Shown here piece after piece: positions 33,470 through 42,436 of a DNA stretch of 64,000 nt (position 1 is its first letter; each line of letters starts with the position of its first letter). The DNA is from Streptosporangium subroseum. Its GTDB lineage: Bacteria; Actinomycetota; Actinomycetes; Streptosporangiales; Streptosporangiaceae. Location of the stretch: NCBI RefSeq assembly GCF_900188345.1, contig NZ_FZOD01000001.1, positions 186,001-250,000 on the forward strand. The letters are read 5' to 3'. The position numbers were made by a program, and so were the translations under genes. The notes beneath the pieces were generated by a model. That model did no database searches and was not told the DNA's origin. It worked only from the letters and a program-made list of their open reading frames with translations.

Positions 33470-34915
33470 ATGAGCGAGCTTCTGACGTTGAGCGAGGGCG
33501 CGGTGCTGACGCACCTCGTCACCCGGGCCGAGCTGACGGACGGGGTGCTGCTGGCCGCCGACGACCTTCGGCTGTGGGCACGGCTGGCCGACGGCGCGGG
33601 GGTGCCGCTGGCCGTGGGCGGCCTGCTCCGGACCTCGATCGACACCGGCGCGCCGGTCCTGACCGGGCCCGAGGGCTGGCTGGCCGGGGTGGAGCCGGAG
33701 GACATGATCGCGCTGCGCCTGCGCGACGGCGCCTTCGAGCTGTCCATCACCGAGTTGGCCGACTTCCCCGCCGAACGGACGATCCGGGTCGTCCAGGAGT
33801 TCGGGGAGCAGGCGCTGGACGGGCTGCGCGCCTTCGCCGAAGGGCTGGAGCCCAGCCCCGGCGTGCCGATCGACGTGGTGGTCCTGGAGCTGCTGATGAA
33901 GGCCCCCGAGACGTTCGCCGACCCGCTGCCACCGCTGGCCCCGCTGCTCCGCAACGCCTCCCTGGAGCTGCACGGAGGCCGGGTGGGCATCGTGGGGGCG
34001 CCGTGGGACCCCGCGTCGGTCGCGGACCTCACCTCGCTCGACATCATCAGGCTGACCCTGGTGCGCAGTGCGCTGCGCACCTACGACGAGGGCAACGACC
34101 TGTCCAAGGCGATCACCTATCTGTCCCGTTCCGAGGTCGTGCTCGCGAGAATCGCCGACGAGGTGGAGCGCGAGCCCCTCGGCCCGGCGCTGATCGAGGC
34201 GCTCCCCCGCACCGAACCGGCCGCGCTGCTGCTGATCGCCAGGTCGGCCGAGGGCGAGGGCCGCTCGTTCGAGGCGGCGGAGCTCATCTCCGAGGCGCTC
34301 TTCGCCGCTCCCGATCTTGCCCTGGCCCAGCGGGACGCGGCCGAGTACGCCGCGTGCCGTACCGACCCCGACGCCCCGCTGCCCGAGCGGTCCGCGCACC
34401 TGTTCCGGCAGTTGCTCACCTACCTCTACCGACCGGCCCGCAGAAGCCTGATCGACGACCTGATCGGGCTGAGCGTCAGGGTGGCCGAACCCGCCCTGGC
34501 CGACCTGGCGCTGTTCGAGAACGACGTGGTCGGCGAGTTCCTGGACGCGCGGGGCGAGTGGCTGCGCGACGACGAGACGGCGCTGCTGGAGTCCTGGCGG
34601 CGGACGCCGCTGCGCCTGTGGGAGGTCCTCGACGTCGCCGGGGAGGAGATCACCGTACGCGAGGGCGAGGAGCGGGTGACGCTGACCGACGAACTGCTCT
34701 CCCAGCAGGCGCTGCCCGGCGACCTGATGCTGACCAGGCTGCTGGACGACGGGGCGGGCCCGCACGTGTTCGGTCACCCGTTCAAGGTCGACCCCGAACG
34801 CCGGGAGGAGATGCTCGACCTGCTCACCGACCCCGTCGACCCCTACGCGGTGGCCGCCTTCTTCAGACGCCCCCGCCGGCCGGGAACGCCTCCCGAGGGC
34901 GACGGTCCGGTCTGA
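33470..34915 (+). CDS. Large protein of unknown function
   Basis: A 481-residue acidic, Leu/Glu-rich soluble protein. I do not recognise the family. The first 150 residues read like an alpha/beta domain (LSEGAVLTHLVTRAELTDGV, DDLRLWARLADGAG), and the rest is mostly helical, TPR-like in texture (SFEAAELISEALFAAPDLAL), ending in HVFGHPFKVDPERREEMLDL. No transmembrane or catalytic motif. ATG 33470 has only a weak upstream purine stretch. Codon use matches the genome. Confidence 0.7.
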   Translation: MSELLTLSEGAVLTHLVTRAELTDGVLLAADDLRLWARLADGAGVPLAVGGLLRTSIDTGAPVLTGPEGWLAGVEPEDMIALRLRDGAFELSITELADFPAERTIRVVQEFGEQALDGLRAFAEGLEPSPGVPIDVVVLELLMKAPETFADPLPPLAPLLRNASLELHGGRVGIVGAPWDPASVADLTSLDIIRLTLVRSALRTYDEGNDLSKAITYLSRSEVVLARIADEVEREPLGPALIEALPRTEPAALLLIARSAEGEGRSFEAAELISEALFAAPDLALAQRDAAEYAACRTDPDAPLPERSAHLFRQLLTYLYRPARRSLIDDLIGLSVRVAEPALADLALFENDVVGEFLDARGEWLRDDETALLESWRRTPLRLWEVLDVAGEEITVREGEERVTLTDELLSQQALPGDLMLTRLLDDGAGPHVFGHPFKVDPERREEMLDLLTDPVDPYAVAAFFRRPRRPGTPPEGDGPV

Positions 34916-35016
34916 GGGGTCGCCCGCCGGTTCCGGGTCCTGGTCCCGGCCGATTCCGGGTCCTGAGCCAGGACGCGGGCATGCATCCGGGACAGCGCGG
35001 GGTCTCAGTAGTCCTG

Positions 35017-35104
35017 GGGAAATTTCCCACGGATATGCAGGTCAGGGCCTCGGCAGATCCTTCTATCACGGCGTGGAAAGCGGACCTCCGACCTGCATAT
35101 CCGT
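35017..35104. repeat. Palindrome and 15-bp inverted repeat upstream of araC-like gene
   Basis: GGGAAATTTCCC (35017-35028) is a perfect palindrome. Immediately beside it ACGGATATGCAGGTC (35029-35043) is matched by GACCTGCATATCCGT (35090-35104), a perfect 15-bp inverted repeat with 46 bp inside. It could be a remnant of terminal inverted repeats or a regulatory hairpin. The rest of the 34916-35239 gap shows only the IS21 relic. Confidence 0.65.
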
Positions 35105-35125
35105 TGTTTCCTGCACCGTTTCTGG

Positions 35126-35173
35126 CGCCCGAGACTCCCGACGAATCGCCGCGAACAACTCGACCTTGGACAT
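35126..35173 (-). pseudogene. Relic of an IS21-type transposase N-terminus
   Basis: The minus strand encodes MSKVELFAAIRRESR from the ATG at 35173, which closely matches the conserved N-terminus of IstA transposases of the IS21 family (MSKVELFAAIRRDAR...). The following residues do not match and no further domain exists, so only the first 15 or so codons survive. This marks an old insertion and excision at the edge of the accessory stretch. Confidence 0.5.
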
Positions 35174-35239
35174 CGACCGCGACACCAGCGCCTCCCCCAC
35201 TCGGAGTAGCGCCTCGATGCTCTCACCGCAACCAAACCG

Positions 35240-35932
35240 GTGGCTCCCATCACACATCTGCGGGAGCAGCGCGTCGGCACTGAGGTCACTCGGGTACTGC
35301 CGGACAATCAGTCGGACATCATCGTCAGCTCCCACGGGCAGGCATGGATCATCGGCCCCGCAACAGGTGCGGACCTTCCCATGCCGGAGGCCGGCACGAC
35401 GCTGAAGGGTCTGCGGATCGACACCGCCTGGCTCAGCACGATCGTCGGCGTCCACGCCGCCGAACTCACCGACCGCCGGATACCCCTCGACGATCTCTTC
35501 CCGGCGCCGACCGCGCACCGCCTGGTCGACGCCCTCTGGGCAGAGCAGTTCGACCGCGAGCCGGCCGAACTGCTCTGGCCAGAAGCCACCGCCGACAACC
35601 GGGTTACCTATACCGTCGCTGCCCTGACATCGAGGCTCGCGCCCACTGTCGGGGAGCTCTCCGACATCATGGGCCTTTCGCCGCGGCATCCGCGCCGGCT
35701 CGTAGAACAGCACACCGGCCTGACCCCGAAAACGATCCAGCAAGTCGCGAGACTCCACCACGCCATCCGCGGCGCCACCACCGACGACCGTGCTGGTATC
35801 GCGCAGATCGCGGCCTCCACCGGATACAGCGACCAAGCCCACCTCGGCCGCGACGTACGCCGGTTCAGCGGCCTCACTCCCGCTGCTCTCTTCGAGCACG
35901 CTTCACCTCTGGTTATGGCCGAAAAGTTCTAA
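35240..35932 (+). CDS. AraC family regulator (DUF6597-type), probably N-terminally shortened
   Basis: A 230-residue regulator. The C-terminus carries two AraC HTH motifs (LSDIMGLSPRHPRRLVEQHT and IAQIAASTGYSDQAHLGRDV, then FSGLTPAALFE). The N-terminal part (RVLPDNQSDIIVSSHGQAWI) matches the DUF6597 sensor, but the usual first 20-30 residues are missing. An in-frame TAG at 35207 and the IS21 relic upstream suggest 5' truncation, with GTG 35240 as a rescue start. The Cdd1-like gene follows within about 30 bp. Confidence 0.75.
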   Translation: MAPITHLREQRVGTEVTRVLPDNQSDIIVSSHGQAWIIGPATGADLPMPEAGTTLKGLRIDTAWLSTIVGVHAAELTDRRIPLDDLFPAPTAHRLVDALWAEQFDREPAELLWPEATADNRVTYTVAALTSRLAPTVGELSDIMGLSPRHPRRLVEQHTGLTPKTIQQVARLHHAIRGATTDDRAGIAQIAASTGYSDQAHLGRDVRRFSGLTPAALFEHASPLVMAEKF

Positions 35933-35965
35933 CCCATGGTCGCTGGGTGCGCTGAAATGGTGGGT

Positions 35966-36352
35966 ATGAACCTCCCGATGCCGAACACCGATAACCTCCA
36001 AACCTTGGCGAACGTTGGCCCCGCTGTCGGACGCCGCCTTGAGGGCATCGGGATCACCAGCGTCGAGCAGCTCCGCGGACGCGACCCGCTCGAACTCTTC
36101 GAGACGATGTGCGTTGCCACCGGCCGAGCCGAGGACCCCTGCCTCCTCGACACGCTCATGTCCGCCGTCGACCAGGCCGGCGGAGCGCCCGGTAAACCAT
36201 GGTGGCACTACACTTCCGAACGCAAACGGCTCCTCGCAACATCACGAGAAGAATCCGCGGCGGTCGCGACAGACCGGACCCGCCCCGAACCCGATTCCAC
36301 AGACGATGGACGCGCCGAAACGTCTTTCATCGCCGATGACAGCGAACAGTAG
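35966..36352 (+). CDS. Cdd1/'pathogenicity locus' helix-hairpin-helix protein
   Basis: A 128-residue protein of the Cdd1 family. The helix-hairpin-helix signature LQTLANVGPAVGRRLEGIGI is followed by SVEQLRGRDPLELFETMC and a KPWWHYTSERK end. The last 35 residues are acidic and low in complexity. The HhH suggests nucleic-acid binding. Several in-frame starts exist (35936, 35957, 35966); the last fits the family best. It lies directly after the AraC gene and is probably co-transcribed. Confidence 0.8.
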   Translation: MNLPMPNTDNLQTLANVGPAVGRRLEGIGITSVEQLRGRDPLELFETMCVATGRAEDPCLLDTLMSAVDQAGGAPGKPWWHYTSERKRLLATSREESAAVATDRTRPEPDSTDDGRAETSFIADDSEQ

Positions 36353-36360
36353 CCGAGACG

Positions 36361-36760
36361 ATGAAGCGCAGCTATGAGATCGTCCAGGGCGGGTCCGAAC
36401 TCATTGCGAGAGTTCAGGTTCTGTGGGAGCACCTCTTTGACCACCATGTGTCCGTCGGTGCCGCGGGGCTGGCGATCATTGAGCGTGAGCAGAGCCGGCC
36501 ACGCCGCAGAGCTCATTACGAGTGGCTCTTCGACTGTGACCCTCCTGAAGCGCCTCTTCACCACCCTCGAACAAACCGGCACCTGGACAATCCGTGTCGA
36601 GGTCGCGGCTTCGTCCGACGCCCAGTGGCTGCGTGACGTGCTGCAGGGAGGGTTTCAAGCTGAGCACCGAGCGGCTCATCCGCTCCCTCTGAATCCGACT
36701 TCTCCGATCGCCACTGCTGTGTTTCTACGGGTGCTTCTCGCCTCAAGAGATGGAGTCTGA
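36361..36760 (+). pseudogene. Decayed GNAT acetyltransferase and a second coding scrap
   Basis: From 36361 the frame reads RVQVLWEHLFDHHVSVGAAG then EREQSRPRRRAHYEWLF, resembling the start of a GNAT acetyltransferase, but the frame dissolves after residue 60 with no acetyl-CoA motif. Overlapping it in another frame, about 36540-36665 reads LLKRLFTTLEQTGTWTIRVE then SDAQWLRDVLQGGF, which looks like a coding scrap of unknown family. Both are broken. Confidence 0.5.
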
Positions 36761-36828
36761 GGCGTCATCGCCGGATGGTCGCTCGGTATCGGGTTGGGGA
36801 GATGCCGGTCATCCGTTTGAAGGCGTTG

Positions 36829-36924
36829 CTGCACATCCTCGTCAACAGTGCCGGGATCATGGCGACACCGCTGCGTCGGGACTCCCGCGGCTACGAATCG
36901 CAGTTCGCGACCAACCATGATGCT
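36829..36924 (+). pseudogene. Fragment of a short-chain dehydrogenase/reductase
   Basis: LHILVNSAGIMATPLRRDSR then GYESQFATNHDA is the NNAG/N-A-G-I-M region of an SDR (dILVNNAGVMATP...), with the neighbouring Rossmann and YxxxK regions absent. Only about 32 codons remain. The surrounding 36353-37191 gap holds only this, the GNAT scrap and a hairpin. Confidence 0.6.
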
Positions 36925-37096
36925 CGGCGCGGACCTGCAAGCACGGAAGGTCGGCCTACACGTGATCGAGGCGCTGTCCTTACCTGGCGAGCGGAGGGCC
37001 GAGTCCTCTGTCATATCTGGTTGACGGTGGCGACGAGCGTGATCTGCCGACCGGGGTTTTTGCACGCCACCGGTCGCGGGCTCGCTCCGATCGACT

Positions 37097-37125
37097 CAGA
37101 ATTTCATGCCTGGCCTGAAATTCTG
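37097..37125. terminator. 10-bp AT-rich hairpin before the sigma factor gene
   Basis: CAGAATTTCA (37097-37106), a 9-nt loop and TGAAATTCTG (37117-37125, stem offset by one base) form a perfect AT-rich stem, striking in this GC-rich context. It may be a terminator of the relic region or an operator of the sigma operon, 67 bp upstream of its start. Confidence 0.5.
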
Positions 37126-37191
37126 CCGTCGCCCGCGGACACGTAGGGAGTGAAAGCCCGCAGCGTTCGGAAGGTCTGACGAGGATGACGC

Positions 37192-37743
37192 GTGAGTGAA
37201 CAAGACGACCGGTCCCGGTTTGAGGCGGTGTACCGGCGAACCTATGAGCAGATCCTCGGATATGCCGTGCGGCGGTGTTCCTCTCCCGAGGACGCCGCCG
37301 ACGTTGTGGCCGAGACCTATGTGATCGCCTGGCGGCGGATAACCGAGCTCCCCGACGGCGAGGTCGGCAAGCTCTGGCTGTACGGCGTGGCCCGGCGGGT
37401 CCTGGCCAACCACCGCCGTAGCGAGCGGCGCAGGCTCACCCGGCACACCGAACTCACCGACGAGATCGAACACCTCTACACCGCCCCCTCCCACCACGGT
37501 GAGCAGCACGGCGTGGACGAAGCCATGGACATGCTCGCCGACGGCGATCGTGAGCTGCTGGCCCTGACCCTCTGGGAGGGACTCGACCCCGGCGAGATCG
37601 CCACGGTGCTGGACTGCTCGCGCAACGCCGCCCGTATCCGCCTGCACCGGGCCCGCAAGCGCTTCGCCAAGGCCCTGGAGAAGGCCCGCCCATCAGCCGC
37701 TCGTTTCGCATCACGGCCGCTCATCGAGAAGGAGTCACGGTGA
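37192..37743 (+). CDS. ECF RNA polymerase sigma factor
   Basis: A 183-residue extracytoplasmic-function sigma factor. Region 2 runs about residues 9-75 (FEAVYRRTYEQILGYAVRRC, AADVVAETYVIAWRR, LWLYGVARRVLANHRRSERR), and region 4 about 108-165 (RELLALTLWEGLDPGEIATV, NAARIRLHRARKRF). GTG 37192 has a GAGG site. It overlaps the next gene by 4 bp (GTGA), the usual sigma/CU044_5270 arrangement. Confidence 0.93.
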   Translation: MSEQDDRSRFEAVYRRTYEQILGYAVRRCSSPEDAADVVAETYVIAWRRITELPDGEVGKLWLYGVARRVLANHRRSERRRLTRHTELTDEIEHLYTAPSHHGEQHGVDEAMDMLADGDRELLALTLWEGLDPGEIATVLDCSRNAARIRLHRARKRFAKALEKARPSAARFASRPLIEKESR

Positions 37744-38924
37744 ACAACGACCAGATCTTCAAGGACCGGGCGAGGGTGCTGGATGAGGACCTGGCCGGCC
37801 GGGCGTCCACCGCGGGGGCGGACGCGCTGCTGGCGGAGATCGTCGTGCTGGAGCGTGCTCCGGCTCCGCGGCGGCGGCTCCTGCCCTCCCGGCGGCTCGT
37901 GCTCTCTCCCGGCCGCGCTCTGCTCGGCCTGGCCGCGGCCGCCGCCGCGGTGGCGGTCATCGCCCCCTCGATGCTGTCTGACAGCACGACCTCCGTCGTG
38001 CCTCAGCCCAGCACGTCGGTGCCCGCGACGGCCGAACCGACTGCCCGGCAGATCCTGCTCGCCGCTGCCGTCGCCGTGGAGAAGGCCCCCGCGAGCGGCG
38101 ACTACTGGCGCACCGCGACCGTCAACCAGTGGATGTTGACCGACCCCACCCGCAGTTATGTGCTCGAGGGCAGACGGTCCCGTGAGACGTGGCGGGCGAA
38201 GCGGCCGGACCTGCAGTACTGGCGCATCTGGCAGGATCTCGGCTACAAGCCCGCGACCCCGCAGGACGAGGCGGCCTGGCGGGCCGCGGGGGCGCCCACC
38301 AGCTGGCGATACCCCAAGAACATGAAGACGGAGGAGTTGTTCGGCGTCCCGTCCAAGCCGCTGAAGGCGGCGGCAGGTGAGCGAACCGCCGAACGGCTTC
38401 ACGGCAAGTGGAAGGGCTCGGCCGGTGACATGGCGGGGGACCTGATGACCTGGAAGGAGGTGCGCGCGATCCCGAGCGAGCCCGACAAGCTCCGGAACTA
38501 CCTGGAAGAGCGCATCGGCCGGCTGGATCTGGCCGGATCCGGGATAGACGTGGAGGAGGCGAGGGCGTACATCCTTTTGCGAGACTGTGTGGGCATCATC
38601 AGCGGCCTGCCGGCCTCGCCCGAGGTTCGTGCATCCGCGTACCGGATCCTCGCGTCTCTGCCCGGCATACGGGCCGAGGGGGAGATGACAGACCCGCTGG
38701 GCCGGCACGGACAGACACTCAGCTATCAGGAGGAAATAGAGCCGGACCTGTTCACCAAGGTTCAGCTCGTGGTCGATCCCAGCACCGGCCTGCTTCTTGC
38801 CGAGGTGAGAACGAACACCACCAAGCTCGCGAACGGGCGGCAGGCGGAGATCCGCGACTCCACCTCGTACCAGGCGATCGGCTGGACCGACGAACGACCA
38901 GAACTGCCCACGCATCGGAACTGA
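37740..38924 (+). CDS. CU044_5270 family membrane protein (putative anti-sigma partner)
   Basis: A 394-residue single-span protein. The N-terminal 52 residues are cytoplasmic and basic (APAPRRRLLPSRRLVLSPGR), a helix follows (ALLGLAAAAAAVAVIAP), then a large external domain with conserved-looking YWRTATVNQWMLTDPTRSYV and DPSTGLLLAEV stretches. The family regularly accompanies ECF sigma factors and is taken to sense an extracellular signal and restrain the sigma factor, though this is inferred. Coupled by a GTGA overlap. Confidence 0.85.
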   Translation: MNNDQIFKDRARVLDEDLAGRASTAGADALLAEIVVLERAPAPRRRLLPSRRLVLSPGRALLGLAAAAAAVAVIAPSMLSDSTTSVVPQPSTSVPATAEPTARQILLAAAVAVEKAPASGDYWRTATVNQWMLTDPTRSYVLEGRRSRETWRAKRPDLQYWRIWQDLGYKPATPQDEAAWRAAGAPTSWRYPKNMKTEELFGVPSKPLKAAAGERTAERLHGKWKGSAGDMAGDLMTWKEVRAIPSEPDKLRNYLEERIGRLDLAGSGIDVEEARAYILLRDCVGIISGLPASPEVRASAYRILASLPGIRAEGEMTDPLGRHGQTLSYQEEIEPDLFTKVQLVVDPSTGLLLAEVRTNTTKLANGRQAEIRDSTSYQAIGWTDERPELPTHRN

Positions 38925-38936
38925 GTCGCTCACCAA

Positions 38937-39594
38937 TCCGCACGCGAGGGCCGGCAGCGGGGTCAGCGGCGCGTCGCCTTCTTAGTGATCACCCGCCGCC
39001 GGCGCTTGCGGGGGCCGGCGGCGGGCAAATGAGTGAGGCGGGCCGGCAAGCCGGCGCCGATAGGTCCTCGGGATCAGTGCTTCGACCACAAGGCCATAAC
39101 CCATAGCACCCAGCTCTGGGCCTCCCAGCATCACGGGCTGCTCGCGGCGGCCTCGGCCCTGACGGCGGGTCTGGGCGCTCTGGCGTGGGCGCGCGGGCGC
39201 AGGGCGACGGGGATGACGCGGCACAGGTCGTTCGAGGAACGATCCGACGGGAGGATGCCACCGGTGCGGGCGGTCGAGATCGCACGCGCGGCCTGGGGGC
39301 TGGCGCTGCTGCTGACGCCCTTGCAGGTACTCCGCGCACTCGGGGGAAGAGGGGATCACGTGGCGAAGGGGCGCAGCGCCGCTTGTCGGTCATTATCAAT
39401 CGTCATGGCGCCCATCGTGCCCGGCGGGCATTCTCGCGGCGACAACAGGACCACCCCGGCCGAGCATACGAACGAGAAGTCCCACCAAGCAGGTCACCCT
39501 CAAGACGGTTATCGTGACTTGTCGTTCTGCAGCCGGTCCAGTAGCGCGGCGGCGGCCGCCGCCCCCTGCACAAGGCACCGGACACCACCGCTCC
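38937..39594. other. Gene-poor decayed interval
   Basis: No intact gene is visible from 38925 to 39761. Apart from the two relics listed (39255-39356 and 39595-39648), I see a GC-rich stretch at 38985-39060 with short GCCGGC-type inverted repeats and otherwise nothing supported. Confidence 0.4.
39255..39356 (+). pseudogene. Fragment of a small membrane protein
   Basis: From ATG 39255 the reading [20 protein letters not shown] then [14 protein letters not shown] looks like the first helix of a small actinomycete membrane protein family, then loses all character. Probably a truncated gene. Confidence 0.4.
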
Positions 39595-39648
39595 CGGCTC
39601 ATCTTCCATGTCTTCGCCGCGCTAGCCGAGTTCATCGTGGAAGGCACC
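39595..39648 (+). pseudogene. Relic of a serine recombinase/resolvase
   Basis: The reading [18 protein letters not shown] matches the strongly conserved catalytic-domain segment of Tn3-type resolvases ([20 protein letters not shown].. EGT), with a small internal deletion. No other domain remains. With the IS21 scrap at 35.1 kb it brackets an accessory region that has lost its mobility genes. Confidence 0.6.
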
Positions 39649-39761
39649 GTTGGAAATTTCTCCATTGCTACCGAGACCCCAGCGCGCTCCCAATCGGGAC
39701 CGTCGCACCGCGAGCCGGCCTGATCCGAAGTGTGGACTTGTCCGATTCTTACAAGACCGGG

Positions 39762-41132
39762 ATGACCGCCGTCACTAGCCTCACCTGGATGAACGATTTC
39801 ACGGGCCCGGTTTTCCAGCCGGGCGACGGCGGTTACGACGGGGAACGGTCGGGGTTCAACCTCGCCGTCGAACACCGCCCGGCCCTCATCGTCGGGGCGA
39901 CCGGTGCGGAGGATGTACGGGCCGCGGTGACCTCGGCCGCCTCCCGCGGCCTTCCCGTGGCGGTGCTGGCGACCGGGCACGGGCCCGCCGTCACGGCCGA
40001 CGGCGCCGTGCTCGTCAACACTCGGCGGATGAACGGCGTCCAGGTCGACGCGGCGGCCGCGACCGCCCGGGTCGAGGCCGGGGTTCGATGGCAGCGGGTG
40101 CTGGAGGCGACCACGCCGTACGGGCTGGCCCCCCTGAACGGATCGAGTCCCAACGTCGGCGCGGTCGGCTACACGCTCGGCGGTGGGGCGGGCCTGCTCG
40201 GCCGCCGTTACGGCTACGCCGCCGACCACGTGCGCGGATTCGAGGTCGTGACCGCCGACGGACGGCTGCGGCAGGTGTCGGCCGATCTCGAACCGGACCT
40301 GTTCTGGGCGCTGCGCGGCGGAAAGGGCAACTTCGGGGTGGTCGTCGCCATGGAGATCGACCTTTTCCCGGTCGCACGCCTGTACGGAGGAGGGCTGTAC
40401 TTCCCCGCCGAGGCGACCTCGGATGTCCTGCACGCCTACGCCGAGTGGGCGGCGGCCGTACCCGAGGAAATGGCGTCCTCGGTCATGCTGATCCACTACC
40501 CGGACGATCCCGCCGTGCCCGGACCATTGAGAGGCCGTTTTGTCACCCACGTGCGGATCGCCCACAGCGGCCCCGCGGAGGAGGGCGAACGGCTTACCCG
40601 GCAACTGCGCGACCTCGGCCCCCGGCTGCTCGACACCGTCGGCGAGATGCCGTACGCCCAGGTCGGATCCATCCACCACGAGCCGACCGAGCCCGCCGCC
40701 GCCTACGACACGAACGTCCTGCTCGGCCACCTGGACGCGCACGCCGTCGACACGCTGGTGTCGCTGGCGGGACCGGAGGCCGACGCCCCGTTTGTCGTCG
40801 AGCTGCGTCACTTCGGCGGCGCCTACGCACGGCCGCCCGCCGTGCCGAACGCGGTCGGCGGACGCGACGCGGCCTTCTCCCTCTACTCCGGTTCGCTCCT
40901 CGATCCGGACCGGATCGAGGAGAATCGGCTCGCACACGGCACGCTGAACGACAAAATGCGGCCCTGGTGCACCGGCGGTTCCTTCGTCAATTTCCTGGGC
41001 ATCGACGATGCCGGCGTCGAGCGGGTCCGGACCGCCTACACGCCCGCGGATTTCACCCGCCTCACCGAGCTGAAGTCGCGCTACGACCCGCAGAACCTTT
41101 TCCGGATCAACCACAACATCCCACCACGTTGA
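39762..41132 (+). CDS. FAD-binding oxidoreductase (berberine-bridge-enzyme type)
   Basis: A 456-residue flavoprotein oxidase. The PCMH-type FAD domain has [20 protein letters not shown], the [12 protein letters not shown] segment whose His is the usual covalent FAD attachment, and [20 protein letters not shown]. The second Cys of bicovalent enzymes is replaced by Ser (GSSPNVG). The C-terminal BBE motif is [17 protein letters not shown]. It is followed by a VOC gene 14 bp away. Substrates are usually sugars or secondary metabolites. Confidence 0.9.
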   Translation: MTAVTSLTWMNDFTGPVFQPGDGGYDGERSGFNLAVEHRPALIVGATGAEDVRAAVTSAASRGLPVAVLATGHGPAVTADGAVLVNTRRMNGVQVDAAAATARVEAGVRWQRVLEATTPYGLAPLNGSSPNVGAVGYTLGGGAGLLGRRYGYAADHVRGFEVVTADGRLRQVSADLEPDLFWALRGGKGNFGVVVAMEIDLFPVARLYGGGLYFPAEATSDVLHAYAEWAAAVPEEMASSVMLIHYPDDPAVPGPLRGRFVTHVRIAHSGPAEEGERLTRQLRDLGPRLLDTVGEMPYAQVGSIHHEPTEPAAAYDTNVLLGHLDAHAVDTLVSLAGPEADAPFVVELRHFGGAYARPPAVPNAVGGRDAAFSLYSGSLLDPDRIEENRLAHGTLNDKMRPWCTGGSFVNFLGIDDAGVERVRTAYTPADFTRLTELKSRYDPQNLFRINHNIPPR

Positions 41133-41146
41133 AGGGGCGACCCAAG

Positions 41147-41530
41147 ATGCATGCCAAGATTGATCTCATCGGCCTCGTCGTCCAGGACATGGCCCGTTCC
41201 CTGGCCTTCTACCGTCACCTCGGGCTAGACCTGCCGCCCGAGGCGGACGCGTCGCCGCACGCCGAGGTGGAACTGCCCGGCGGCCTGCGCCTCGCCTGGG
41301 ACACCGAGGACACCGTCCGGTCGTTCGACCCGGCCTGGGAACGGCCCACCGGCGGCCACCGCATCGCGCTGGCCTTCAAGCTGGACTCCCCCGCCGAGGT
41401 CGACGCCGCGTACGGCAAGCTCACCGGGCTCGGCTACCACGGCCACAAGGAGCCCTGGGACGCGGTCTGGGGCCAGCGGTACGCCATCGTCCACGACCCC
41501 GACGGCAACGCCGTCGATCTCTTCGCCTGA
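41147..41530 (+). CDS. VOC family (glyoxalase-like) protein
   Basis: A 127-residue vicinal-oxygen-chelate protein built from two beta-alpha-beta-beta-beta modules: IDLIGLVVQDMARSLAFYRH at the N-terminus and WGQRYAIVHDPDGNAVDLFA at the C-terminus, where metal ligands usually sit. Start ATG 41147 with AAGGGG upstream. Co-transcribed with the FAD oxidoreductase. Might be a resistance protein or a small isomerase. Confidence 0.9.
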   Translation: MHAKIDLIGLVVQDMARSLAFYRHLGLDLPPEADASPHAEVELPGGLRLAWDTEDTVRSFDPAWERPTGGHRIALAFKLDSPAEVDAAYGKLTGLGYHGHKEPWDAVWGQRYAIVHDPDGNAVDLFA

Positions 41531-41741
41531 GGTGGGCGACACCGGGCGGCCGCGTCAGGGCGGCCCTCGTTCCGAGGGCCTGGCAGTGCTTTCCCCGCGA
41601 CCTGGGCTCGGCGGCTTCCCGGTGGCCGGCGTCGCCGGTCGGTCCTGCTCCCTTGGTTCGGGCAGACGGCCCTCAACGAGGGTTGACCGATAAGGGTAGG
41701 TTCTGCCTTTTGAACCGAAGCATGGACGAGGAGCGAGACCC

Positions 41742-42251
41742 GTGACCACCGACAATCGCATAGGCCCCCCGAACTTCGGCAGCGAACGTGAGATGCTGCG
41801 GGCCTTCCTCGACTACCAGCGCGCGACCCTCGCCATGAAGTGCGAGGGGCTCACCGATGAGGAGCTCCGGCAGCAGTCGATGCCGCCGTCGACGCTTTCG
41901 CTGCTCGGCCTGGTGCGGCACATGGCGGAGGTGGAGCGGACCTGGTTCCGCCGGGTGTTCGAGGACAACGACGCCCCGATGGTCTGGTCCGACAAGATCG
42001 ACTTTCAGGCGGCGTACGATGCCAGGAATTCGACCAGGGCCGAGGCGTTCACGGCCTGGGAGGCGGAGGTCGAGAACTCGCGCCGCGTCGAGCGGGAGGC
42101 CGAGTCCCTGGATCTGTCCGGGCATCAGCCGAGGTGGGGCGAGGACGTGTCGCTGCGGATGGTGATGGTGCACGTGCTTCTGGAGTACGGCCGCCACAAC
42201 GGGCACGCGGACTTCCTCCGCGAGGGTGTCGACGGGACCGTAGGCGCCTGA
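41742..42251 (+). CDS. DinB family protein (DUF664)
   Basis: A 169-residue four-helix-bundle protein of the DinB/YfiT superfamily. Features are EREMLRAFLDYQRATLAMKC, LSLLGLVRHMAEVERTWF with a metal-type His, and the C-terminal VHVLLEYGRHNGHADFLREG with two further His. Members bind a divalent metal and some use mycothiol or bacillithiol. GTG 41742 with GAGGAG. Confidence 0.88.
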   Translation: MTTDNRIGPPNFGSEREMLRAFLDYQRATLAMKCEGLTDEELRQQSMPPSTLSLLGLVRHMAEVERTWFRRVFEDNDAPMVWSDKIDFQAAYDARNSTRAEAFTAWEAEVENSRRVEREAESLDLSGHQPRWGEDVSLRMVMVHVLLEYGRHNGHADFLREGVDGTVGA

Positions 42252-42436
42252 GCGGAGAGGGGTGGCCCATCCCTGGGCCGCCCCTCTACACCCCGACGGC
42301 GAACGGCTTCGAGCCGGACTCGCCCGACCGCGTGCACTGCCTCTGACCTGGTCGCGAACCCTATCGTTGATCACTCCCATAGGGTGTTTGCCTCACCCCG
42401 CAGTGCCATGTCCGGCTCCACCACGGCCCGGGCTCA

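Noticed and set aside
30622..34080. A 1152-codon minus-strand open frame
   Set aside because: It runs antisense to lysR, the S1 protease and the 33.5 kb gene, each with clear family motifs and start signals.
35066..35899. A full transposase gene on the minus strand
   Set aside because: Only the first 15 or so codons after the ATG at 35173 match IS21 IstA. The rest is the shadow of the AraC gene.
37740..38924. A classical zinc-binding anti-sigma factor next to the ECF gene
   Set aside because: There is no HxxxCxxC motif. The protein fits the CU044_5270 family instead.
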